Assembly: GCF_965638725.1 (NCBI RefSeq)
Contig: NC_134982.1
Span: 40,290,799 to 40,354,798, forward strand
Length of the DNA: 64,000 bases
DNA from: Aptenodytes patagonicus
Lineage: Eukaryota > Chordata > Aves > Sphenisciformes > Spheniscidae
Reading direction: 5' to 3'
The notes beneath the pieces were generated by a model. It was not told where the DNA came from. It saw only the letters and a list, made by a program, of their open reading frames with translations, and did no database searches. Numbering within the stretch: the first letter of the stretch is position 1; every line of letters begins with the position of its first letter. Of the stretch, positions 49,152 through 61,100 are shown piece after piece. The translations under genes were made by a program, and so were the position numbers.

Positions 49152-52100
49152 GTAAAACAATGAATTTCACTTTCTTTCTATTACGTTTAGAAAGAATCAG
49201 AGTAATTTTTATGGGCATTGTGTGTAGCTTGGATGAAATTCTTTGCAGTTTTGCAATGCCTCAGTTAGTGGTTGCTGGTGCTTATAGGTTTTCATAGATA
49301 CTGTCACCAGTACGTTTTAAATGAGGCTGTTCGTTTCAATTAGAAATTGGCAATAATTGACCTTCCGAGGCTTCTTAGATGTGTTGCTCTCAGTCCAATA
49401 ACCAAAACTGTGGTATGACATCCAATTGAGAGATTGAGTTACATGGAGTTACTGCTGCACAGGAATTCTTAATCCTGTACCACCATTTTCTCCCTTCCTC
49501 AGAATAATGCCCGCTGCTGATCACAGTCTTCTGAGATAGAGGTTTCTGTTCAGGCTGGCGTAGAGTGTGAAAAGTGTAAGGAAAAGAGCAAATCCTCCAC
49601 CTGTGTTTTAGGACCTGAGAAAGCAAACATAATTTGGCATTCCAGATTGAGTATCTAGTGGATAGTGTTGCCTAAATAAACTCCGTGAGATCCCATTCTG
49701 AGGATGTAAACTTGTAATTTTGATCATATTGTTTTGAACACAGGGATAGTGTAGAGTAAATAAGATAGATAACTCATCTATGAAATGCAGATTTGACATA
49801 CAGTCTGAGATTAAAACGCCAAACAAATCACTGAAGTTACCCAGTACATCTTCCAGGGGCAAGTGCAGGAGAACACAGTCTTTAATGCTGTTGATGAGAA
49901 TTTTTTCGCAGGTGAATTGATATTTTATGAATACCATTACAGATGTTTCCTTTTATACAAGCATGTATTAATTATCCATCTTTTATCACAGGTGTCCTGC
50001 AGGATGCCAGGTGTGCCAGAATTTAATCAGGTAGGGGTGCATAAATATACATCGATGATTTTTATAATGACCTAAAGTTAGTGATGGGCATTCCTAGGCA
50101 GGGAAGTAACAACAACAAAAATAACCTTCCTCTTATATTGTCAGAGCAGCATTTCTGGGGGTGTGCTGGAGAACATTTAGCATAAATCTGGGTAAAATAA
50201 ATTGTATGATAACCTTTAATTTATTTGCAATAGAAAATGTTATCCAAATACTCTGTGTGGATGAGTTTGTCTTAATCTTCTCCTGGGGAATGAAAGGCAG
50301 AAATGTGCCTTTAAATGGGAGACAATTCCAGCTATATCCTGGGTGATATGAAGGAGAGTGAGATGAAAGCAGTGGACAACAGTAAGAATTATGGGAAGAG
50401 GAAGAACAAAATAAAGGGAGAAGAAAGAGGATAATAGAAATATCCCTGATGATAGGTTTCTGAAGATTTTTGCATCTTCTCTGCAGTGGGCATTCTGAGT
50501 CCCTGATTTTGGGAAGGCAAGCAACAAAAATTACATCACTTTGGTGCTTTTAACTCGTGTATGGGTTTTTTAGACAGCTAGTGGCTTGTATTAATTTTGT
50601 TAATTAATTTTGTTAATTAATTAATTAATTAATTTTGTGGCTTGTATTAATTAGTTGTTTTCAGTCCAACATTTGTTGTTCAGCTGGTGTTCCCAAACAG
50701 GTTTCGATACTGTATGCTTATGATAATAAATCATCAGTTGTTGGAACAAAAATTTTAACTTTCCTTGACATTTGTTTTGTGTTAAAGGCCTCTGAAGGCT
50801 GAAGGAACAGAAAACAATGAGTTTCTGATAACTAATGACTAGCAAGCTGGTGCTAAGTAGTCCTGTCATCTGCATGAACATGATTATTTGCTTTTTCATT
50901 ATGTTTCACGTTTTATTTTGCTTCTAAGATGTATGTGAAACAAGATTCACATTTTCCAAGAAGCAAGTTACTTCTTCAAATCAGATCACTGTAAAGGGCC
51001 GATACACAGAATGGCGTTGGCCTTGTAAGTTAGGCAAATGATCTGTGTGGCATCTGTTCAGAAAGGGGCAACTCCCTCTGAGAGAATGATCGCATGTTTA
51101 TTTTGCTTTAGAGCAGAATAATAGAGATTCAAAGATTTTTGCAGGTGTTCTGGAAGTAGAAATGCAGGGAGGATTTTAATGCTTCCTGCTAACCTGCAGA
51201 TACCCAGGTGGGTATCTAAGCTGAAGTTAGCTTGTGCTCCAAAATGTGATGGTTTAATCCCATCTAAATTGAGACTACAGCAGTTCTGCAGTCCTCCCCC
51301 TTCCCCCCGCAGAGTGACCATGTTGTTATTTGGTCTGGGAAGCTCATTGGTGTGAAAATTAACCTGGGGGGGTGGAAAACCAAATCAAGATTAGCTTTCC
51401 ACCAAATCAGCCTCCTAATCAAACACAGTTTAGCTGCATGAATGTGAACACTACAGTGGGAGAGGGAGGAAGAGAAACTGGAAATGTGCACCCCACAGGG
51501 TAGTTTTGTTTTTTTCTTTCACCTTTCTCTGTAAAGACATCCCATACCTTTGTGGCTTTTTTATCCTGTAGTTGTTTCTTTCACTTTTCTTGAGCATTTT
51601 CATGCTGTTTAAATTCATGTGAAACCTGTTTGTTGGTCTGTCTGTATATGCAGAATGTGTGTGGGTGTCTGATGTTCATTTCAGTCAGCCATTATCCTGC
51701 AAATACATTTTCCAAAATGTTAACTGTTCTTGTCTTCTTGTATATCTTAAAGTGTACACAGAGCTTTGTTCTAGGAGAATTTTTCTGTTCCTAACAAGGG
51801 AAAATAATTTTCACGAGTGTTATAACTGCTTATATTGTATTTATTAGATCAGCAATGAAACAGGTTTTGGGCCTCCTGAGATCTGTAATTTTCCACAACA
51901 GTCTAAAAGTGATGTGAATGTACTTGATGCCTACTATAATTTGACCTAATATTGTAGGCAAATGAAATCTGTTAATGATTTCTTACTTGCAGAGAACCTC
52001 CAAGGTTTGCAAACAGTTTATGAGTGGGTTATGCAACTATTTGCTGATACTAAGTAGAATAGCTCCATTTAGTAGTTACTAATCAAATTTGAGTAACTTA

Positions 52101-55100
52101 CTGGCACCTTTGTCCATGCTTCCCTGGTGTGTTGAAATGGCCTCTATCTACTCTTCAGTGCAATGCTCACAAACGCATCCCAGCCAGCACCTAGACTGGT
52201 CTCACTGCATGAATATTCAGGAATGTGGTGCCGAACTTCTGCATCCTTACACATCTGAGATGTTCTCACAAATTGTCTCTATATCTGACCTTTTAGGCAT
52301 ATTTTTTGGACACAGTCTCTAAAGTGCTGCCTGCTAGAGCACTGGTTTTGTAATCTGGCTACTGCAGTTACTTTTACCTCAGTGTCGACCCTCCAAGTTT
52401 CCCCTCGTTGCTCGAAGTGTGAATTTCCAGGAGCCTGCTTTTGTGTAACTGACATTGCTCCCTCCTTCACTAGTAGCTTGGTGAGCCTTTGAGGCAAAGA
52501 AGGAAAGTCATTGCAAAGATGCTTTGAATCAATGCATATGATATATTCATAGGATCACAGGATAACTCAGGCTGGCAGGCACCTGGGGAGGTCTCCAGTC
52601 CCAGCCCCTGTCCAGAGCAGGCTCAGCTGGGGAGTCAGACAGGGCTGCTCAGGGCTTCACCCAGTTGGGGTGTGAAACACTCAAGGCCAGAGAGAGCCCA
52701 CCTTCCTCAGGCCCTGTCTCCACTACTGGACTGTCCTCCTGAGGAAAAGGCTTCTCCTTATCTCCAGCCTGAGCCTCCTGTGTTGCAGCTTGTGCTGCAG
52801 CCTCTCACCCTCCTGCCATGCGTCGCTGTGAAGAGCCCGGCTGCATCTCATCCATCCCCTCTGGTCAGTGCCAGGGATGCTGTTGGATGCCCCCAAAACC
52901 ATCCCTCCTCCCAGCTGAACCGTCCCTGGTCCTGCAGCCTCTTCTCGGAGGGCAAGGTCTCCAGCCCCACCATGCGTGACCAGGATGGTCACTCTCCCCT
53001 GAAGTCCCTCCAGTTTGTTGGTGTCTCTTATGTGTTGGGGACCCAAACTGGAGGTGGTACCCAGACAGGTCTGACAAGCACCAAGCAGAGGGGACAGTCC
53101 CTGCCCACCCCTGCCTTTTGGGCCATGTCCTACTCACACAACCCAGGCACCGCTGGCCCTTGTTGCTGCCCAGGCACACAGGTGGCCCCGGTGCAGCTCG
53201 CTGCCCACCAGTGCCCAGGGCTGTCCCCCAGAGCTGCCCCCAACCCAGGGCTGCACGTGCCCTCCATCCCCTCCTCTGGGTCGCTGGTGGAGATGCTGAA
53301 CAGGACAGGCTTCTCACAGACCCTGCAGGACCCTGCTTGATACCGGCCTCCAGGCAGCGTCCAACCCATAACCACCACCCTGTGAGCCCACCACCCAACC
53401 AGGTCCTCACCCACCAATGTGTACTCCCTCCCAGACCGTAATATTGGAGGAGACAGTGCCAAAAACCTGGCTAGAGTGGAGGTACATGGCATCTGCTGCT
53501 CTCCTCTTGTTCCCATGATTTTGTTGCAGAAGGCAGTCAGGTGGGTGAGGCATGATTTACCCTTGGTAAATCCTTGCTGACTGCTCCCCGTCACTGTCTT
53601 CTCCCTGCTGTGCCCAGACGTGGGCTCCAGGAGGTCTCACTCCTTGATTTTACCTGGGACTGATGGGAGGCTGGCTGGTCCATGGTTCCTCAAGGTGACT
53701 TTTGCCCTTTTTTGAAGGCAGGTGTGACCTTTGCTTTTCTCCAGTTGTTGGGGACATCCCTGATCTCCATGACCTTTGAGAGCTGATGGAGAGCAGCTGC
53801 ACAAGGACATCAGCCACCTCCCTCAGCACCTTGGGGTGCAGCCTGACAGGTCCCAGGAATGTGTGTGGGTTGAGTGCTCCCAAGCGATCCTAACTCGACC
53901 ATCATCGCTGGCTGGTAGCTCCTCTCCTCCTTGAGCCTGGTCACTATGCACACAGCACAAAACTTCACAGAAAAAAACCCCAAACAGCTGTATGTAATGT
54001 TCTGCTTTGGTTTCCTCAACCTTCCTGAGAGCCTCTTAGTCCTGGCTTTTGACCTCCCAGGTAGCTCAGGAGTCCTTAGCACCTTGTCCCTTCCTGCTAG
54101 ATGTCTAGAGAGAGCGAGCCTGCCAGCTCGGAGCAGAGCATGAGCAATTTGGGAAATACCAGTCCTTTTGAGTTCACACCTGTTGCTATGGTAATCTCTG
54201 AGGTAAAAACAGCTGCAGGTACCCTGCACACCTGTGTGTTAGGTCTATGTGCAGTTCCTCCTCTGCCTGCTCAGCATAACTGAGCTGTTCTGAGTGCAGC
54301 TCACCTCTGGGTGCATTTACATGTAAACGATAAGTATGTAGTGCTAATTATGTTACTTACTAAAATAGTTCAGTGTTCATTGGGCCTCTCAGTTTCAAGG
54401 TTACTGCACTGATTTGTCTTGTCAGATGGTTAGTTCCTTTTTATAGGATTTTAGCTTTGAAAAGGCAGGTTGCTCTGGCTCTTGCTGCTCTAGGAGGGGC
54501 TGCTGATGTGACCCTGTACGCAACAGTAACATATGAGGTAGATAGTCATTCTGTGTTCATATTTTGATGATGGGCTGAAATTAGTTCAGATTTTAGAAAA
54601 TGTAATCCATTGATGATGAGCCTGATTGCTTTTCAGTGCTGTCTTTCCAAGCACTGGTATTTGCTGAGTCAGGTGGTGTAATGTGGTATCTAAGTGGGTA
54701 ATGTAAGGTAATGCAGTATTTAGTTGGGACTGCTATTGGCTCTCTGTCTTTCAGAATGATTCCTGGATGAAAGGTCTTGTTATTGTGAGACCAGTCTAGG
54801 AGCAGTACAGCGACCACAAGGTATTTTCAGGACCAAAGAACAATAGGATATCTATGTTTTTTCTCATCTTTCATGTAAAGATCAATTTTTTTCCTGACAT
54901 TTGCTGTCTCTTACCCTGGAGTCCCCCCAAAAAGCAAGCAGAAAAAATTGGAGCAAGGAAGTTAATAGCTCAGCCGTAGAGAAATTTGTCCTCTGAAGAC
55001 CAATAATAAAATCAAAATGATCTCTTTCTTCTGGTCCTTCCTTTGAGGTATGCAGGGAGAGTCTTAAACAAGTATAGGCATTGGCCTCGTGCTCTTTGTG

Positions 55101-58100
55101 GCAGATTTTATACAAATCTGCTTCCCTTGTGCTATCTGCTTTGCAGCTACATTCCTCGGAAACGCTTTTAGTTTAGGTATGTCTCTATAGCGACTCTGAG
55201 TGTGGATTCTGAGTCCACATGTTATTTGACAACATGATGTCAGCAATGATCTTCCATCTGTGTTGATCCCTCACAGTCTTCTGAAATAGTCATTTAGTTG
55301 TGTATCTGTAAGTGACTTAGTGTGACTGGCTTATTCTCCGAGTTCCAGCTTGGATACTTTTTGTTTAGTTCATGAGCCTTGACCTGCTTGTCTTGGTTTG
55401 CTTATGAAGAGGCAAAATTACAACAGGTTTTGTTTTGGGGTTATCAAAATGAGGTCCCTAGATCAATAGTTTGTTTCAGCAGCTCCTGTGCTCCCTCTGC
55501 TAATCCCTGGGGTTTTTTCTGCCACCACCACAGTGCAAATGGTTGTGGAGTCATGCAGTGAGCCAGGCTGGGCAATACTTGTGGTTAGAGTAACTTGGCA
55601 ATAAAAACCCCTCTGTGAGGCTTTCCCCCCCCCCAGCTAGATCATTTCCTCTTCATCTTTCCAGGATTCAGTTGTGAGCACATGCCTGACTTCTTTCTGG
55701 CAAGTCCCTGGATTTCTGTGATATCCTACTATTTGTCTCAGCTAGGGAAAAGGTATAGGTGGTCTAGGTTAGCTAATCCTTGTTGAATTACCTTGACAAA
55801 AATTTGGGCATTTTCAGTAGTCCCTATTGCTTTCTGACTTCTAGCTAACCATCATCATACATGTGACAATAGAGTTCAAGTCTTTTCTGCAGTGCTAGGC
55901 TAGAGGTACAACTCTTTAATTGTCCACTGAGTAAGATTGTTTAGTTGAGTTATTAATTCCCCAAGAGTGTGGGAGGCTTCCTTCTCCAGTCTGCTTTTGC
56001 CCAGCATTGAATCAATCATATGTAATTTGCCTGTGTTGAAAAACTGGAGTACAAACATAATTTCACGGTTTCTGGTTATCAAAAAGTGCCTTTCTAAAGC
56101 AGTTCACTTCCTTAATTTGCTTAGGGTTGTTTTGGGATTTGTTTTTGTTTGTTTGTTTGTTATTTTTAACCTACTTATCTTTCACCAGTTGGTTCTCACT
56201 CATCTCCACAGAAGACTCCCTCTCTTTTTGCAGATGTTGTTTACATATAACCTGCCCCTAGATCCACAAGTAATACTACTGAGTCCCAAGGCAGTCATTG
56301 AGTTAAGGTTGTTGGAGGCTGTTTGGTATCTTAAAAGACTAAAAGTGAAGAATTTGTCTCCATTTCCCAGGGTATATTAACTTCTGAAATGTCTAAAGGA
56401 AAACTGAACTGTCAGATGTCACTGTAAATTACATTGAGGTTAATCCTGTAGAAGACACTGGAGCCTGTTGAAGCCTGTATGACAGTAATACTGACTGAAT
56501 TTGGAATCTGGGTTATTCATCCAGTTGCAAACCTTTAATGCTAACTGAGCTTCTGCTACATTTCCCTTAACATTGCACTTCAATCCATTTATTTTGTATA
56601 TTCACTTTGCTGGCGTCCAAGGGTTAGTATAAAGGTTACCCTGAAGTTCTTGCTAGACTGAGGATTGCTCCTCTCCTCCTGAATAATGTTGGTAACTCCT
56701 AGATCTTTCTTCAGTACCTAGAATAACCTGTATTAACAACCAGAGCAAACCTTCGTGTCCTAAGATACTGCTCTGAAATCTCACATATGAGACCAGTAAA
56801 TCTGGGCTGCATTGCTTGGGTCAGAATTGCTATATGGGACTCCCAAGCTGTTACAGAGTCACACAGAATCACAGCATAGTTTGGGTTGGGGGGCACCTTT
56901 GAAGATCATTTAGTCCAACCCCCCAACTGTTATTACTGTTCCTCAGGTAGAGAACAAATTCTGTATTGAACAAAACATATTTATGATTTAGTTCAATGTC
57001 ATTTTGCCATTGTTGAGATTTTTTTCAGCTGAGTTAATTTTTGTTATATTCTGTGTCAGCAAGCGACAATATCCTTCTTTGCAGAAAAACTATTTGGGCT
57101 GTTCTGATGAAGATCCTAGAGTTGCATGCAAGTGTATTTGATATAAAATAATTTCTTTATTTTTAATGTGAGATGTTGCTGTGGACGGCTGATTGGAGAT
57201 CACCCAGAAGTAGACTGTAGCTGGCCTGTTTATCAGGCTGCCCCACAGAGAGATGATGGAGAATGGTCTGTGCAAAAACACACAAAGATGAGTCCAACGG
57301 ATGCATTTGGTACAATCAATTTTCAAGATGGAGATCACACTTACCATGCCAAGGTAATAGATGCTGGGTTTATATGTCTGACTTCTTTTAATAATTTCAG
57401 CATAAGGAAGACAAAAAGTGGTTTTGGGTGAGTATCAGATTGTCTTAAGAGAGCAGGGGAATCTAAAAGTAAGTCAGGTTAGAGTGTGTGTATGATATTT
57501 TTACGTTGAACTTCACCGCGATTAAACATAGTCTGTTTTGCTGTCTGTATTGCTCACTGATGTATTTTTGTGCTATCATGTTAGCGGTATTGAAAATTCT
57601 AATCCTGCACAAAATCTTTAAGGCATTAATGCTGAGAACTTTGTAAGATGTTGCAGTTTCTTCTCTTGGAGTATGTAAAGGATGTTTATTTTACCCATTA
57701 CTATTTCTTCCAGTATATTAGACTCTCTTATGATAGCAATTTGGATCAGCTGTTGCACCTGATGGTTAAAGAATGGCAGATGGAGTTGCCAAAGCTAGTG
57801 ATCTCTGTTCATGGAGGCATTCAAAATTTCAAGCTTCCCTCAAAGGTCAAGCAGGTTTTCAGCAAAGGATTGGTGAAGGCTGCTGAGACTACAGGAGCAT
57901 GGATAATTACAGAAGGCATCAATAGCGGTAGTGTAGTTATTTTTCTTTGTTTCAGTCTTCCTCTGGTGTTCTTTCTCTGCATATGAGCATATACATTTAG
58001 GGCAAATATAATGAAATTGTTTGATAATTTGTGATATTTTAGCACAAAATGAAGCTTTTTTTAAGGAACAGTGCATAATTCAAAGAGGGACATCATGTTC

Positions 58101-61100
58101 CTCTGCTGTTGACAAGCATTCTGAATATTTTTAATTTTTTTTTAAATTAAAGAGCAGATTATTCTGCATGTAATAAGAAACACTGATAGTAGATAGCCAG
58201 AACTTACTTGCAGTCAATTTTATCTGCTTCGTTAAAATGTTTAGGTTCTGAGGACTGTGATTGATGTTCTTGAAACAGTTTTCAAATCTAAATTTAACTT
58301 GTGTTTTATAATTAAGAAAGTTTTGAATTACAATAATTCATTAATTAGTTTATTAGTATCTGAAACTCCCTGTAGACTACTCTCAAAACCTGAGGGGATC
58401 AGTAAGCCACGGAACTGAAACAGTTTTACTTCTTTAGCTTTTATTCAATCTGGTGACCTTACAGGAGAACTGTTCTGTGCATATATGTAAATAATAAAGT
58501 TTTTGGAGGTAGAAAGCACCATTAGCAACATATATGAGTATCATTAATTACAAATATGTGTTGAGTTGGAAGCATTGGTGCATTACATCTGAGCCTTACA
58601 ATTCCTGCAGTGCACGTCAAATATACAAGTGGGGTGGGATGGTTTGTTTCTGGTTAAAACATAACCATAGAATAAATTAAATGACAGGAAACCCTTTCAT
58701 TGGTGTCCTGTAGCAGGTCTCCGAATGTAGAAGAAAAATGATGATTTTGTTATCTGTTTAGGAGTGTCCAGGCATGTGGGGGATGCGCTGAAAGGCCGTG
58801 CCTCACCACACCTGAGAAAGATCTGTGCTGTTGGGATTCCTCCATGGGGTATCATTGAGAACCAGAGGGATCTTATTGGAAAAGATGTGAGTTGGACACA
58901 TTTTAATAATAAAAGCCTTAACGTTCAGGGTATGTTATAGCTTTCTTGCACAGTTTGTTTTCTGCTTGCTTCATTTCACTGGTTTGATATTTTTTCTCAG
59001 TAATAGCGGCTTAGATTTTGCTTAGCAGTAGAATTCTGTGGCATGTTGAGGCACTGTATTTTGCTTTTTGTATGTAAATGAATAGTTTTAAAACATTTGT
59101 CTTCTTACAGGAAATTGCCATTCCTTTTTGAAATTTTGTAATTAATCAGACAATTCTCTTGTGGTTGCAAATTATGTATTTCTATATTCATGTGATTCAG
59201 GATGAGCAATCAGATTAATGGTATACACAAATAGGCTATTAATATGCATGATTTTTATTCATAAACTAGAACTTTTCCAGTGTGAGTGCACAGTCTGCAT
59301 AACTGTCTAAAAATACTTGACAAGTAAGGTGAAATCATTCCTGATAAATGATAGCTCACATGTTTTTAATGGGAATACACCCAGGAAAAATATGCCATTG
59401 TGTTTCAACTGTTGCAAAGAAAGGCAGGCAGTGACTCTGCCTAAGGACTGCAAGCCTAATCAGAAATGCTTCTGTGGTATTAATTGTGGTTTTGTTGCTG
59501 TTAAGAATCAAATGAAACCCCATGTTTGAGTAGAGCAGCAAAAAGCGTGATGGAGGCTTTCAGAAGATCACAATATGATGAAGAAATATGTACAAGCGAG
59601 GCAACACAAATGGTGATATTTTGTTGGTTTCTTTGAAGATCTTTTTATTTTGGTTTTCTTAGGTAGTTTGCCTGTACCAGACTCTTGGTAATCCACTCAG
59701 CAAGCTAAGTACCCTCAACAGCATGCATTCTCATTTTCTAATGGCAGATGATGGGACAGTAGGCAAGTATGGGAATGAAATGATGCTCAGGAGGAATTTG
59801 GAGAAGTACATATCACTTCAAAAAATACACACAAGTGAGTACTGCTGTGGTCAGCTTTATGACAGAAAAACCTATGCTAGAAGTTGTGGAGATACTTCAC
59901 ATTTCCTGTTACATCTTGTACATCTTCATTTGCCATAGATTTCACTGAGGTTGAAAGTTATTAATTGCATGTGTCTTGAACTCAGAATATCAGGAAGATG
60001 AGAAGGACAGCATTTTTATAAAGCATTATGCATTTGGGCTAACTTGCATTTTTGTTTCTCAGTTGTAGAGACATGTAAATGACTCAGATTATTTAGTAAG
60101 TATTGAACATGTGCTCGCTTTGCAGTTTTGCATGGTCTCTATATCAGCACTAGATAGTTTCCCAGCATTTTGCTAGGTGGAAAAATTGTCACATTCAATG
60201 GAATTTGAATCCTTCTTTCCCTGTTCATTACTTCTGTCGTCATCACTCTTCTATATTGCAAGCCTGTGACCTCCTCAGGTACAGAAACAGAGACTGGTTG
60301 CAAAAGGTATACCTTCAGCCAATGTTTGTTTGTCAGATTGCATAACTTCCGTTGTTTGCCTATACAGTAACTGAGTTATGGTATAGAAATGATGAATTAA
60401 ATATTTATTACGTAGACAAATATTTCTTTTTATGCACTAGGTTGTATAAATTATTTGTGGAAGTTCACTGTTACCTAGTCATTTAAATCTTGAGGTATGT
60501 TAAAAAGACATTAGCAGAGTTATGTTGAATCCTTGTTTCCTTTATCTGCTCACATTATAATATTTACAAACTTAGAAACTTACCCAATTTTTAATGTGTT
60601 CGTATTTAGAGCTTCTTACTCAGCCTCTATACCTTTTCTTACTATGAGTTTTTTCAAGTCAAACTTTCTGTTGTTTTTCCATTTCTATTGGATCTTATTT
60701 GAAATTTATTTCTGATTGATTAAAAAAACACCCTGCTGCTGTAAAACTTGAGAAAGTCTGTAAAGAAGTGCTTGATTACTTTTCTATGTGTGTAGGTAAA
60801 CAAGTGGATATTGATGACATTTCAAACGCCATCAATGTCCTTGCATGTGAGAGCTATCATAAAGGGCAGAGGGGTATTCTGAAGGATGTTTCTTCTTTCC
60901 CATGCTAGGGCCATTTACAATTTTATCAGGAGGTTTTCATGGTCTTTTTGATCTGGTCACAGAAGTTCTGTGAAAGTCTTAAAAAGTGTAAGTCAGATTA
61001 GAGATGATGAAGGCATGATTTCCTCTCCATTGAACCATGTATGAGACTCCTTTATGAGTATTCATTTACTAAATGTTCTGATTTTTTTGTGTGGCTGAGA

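Larger units (their letters stand above)
50031..57172 (+). other. TRPM6: TRPM6 intron, 7.14 kb
   Basis: The intron contains a TTAA-rich repeat (50581-50652), an old CR1 copy (52545-about 53900) and a short CR1 3' end (56858-56930), each listed separately. The remainder is AT-rich with no coding signal. The 222-, 181- and 154-codon open frames at 52.7-53.6 kb are on the CR1 sequence and are not host genes. Confidence 0.85.

Noticed and set aside
52672..53594. Open frames of 222, 181 and 154 codons
   Set aside because: They lie on an old CR1 fragment and are mostly on the wrong strand or broken; they are not host genes.
59317..59529. 70-codon Cys-rich frame in a TRPM6 intron
   Set aside because: Including it would interrupt the perfect join of exons ending 58886 and starting 59663; no homology was recognised.
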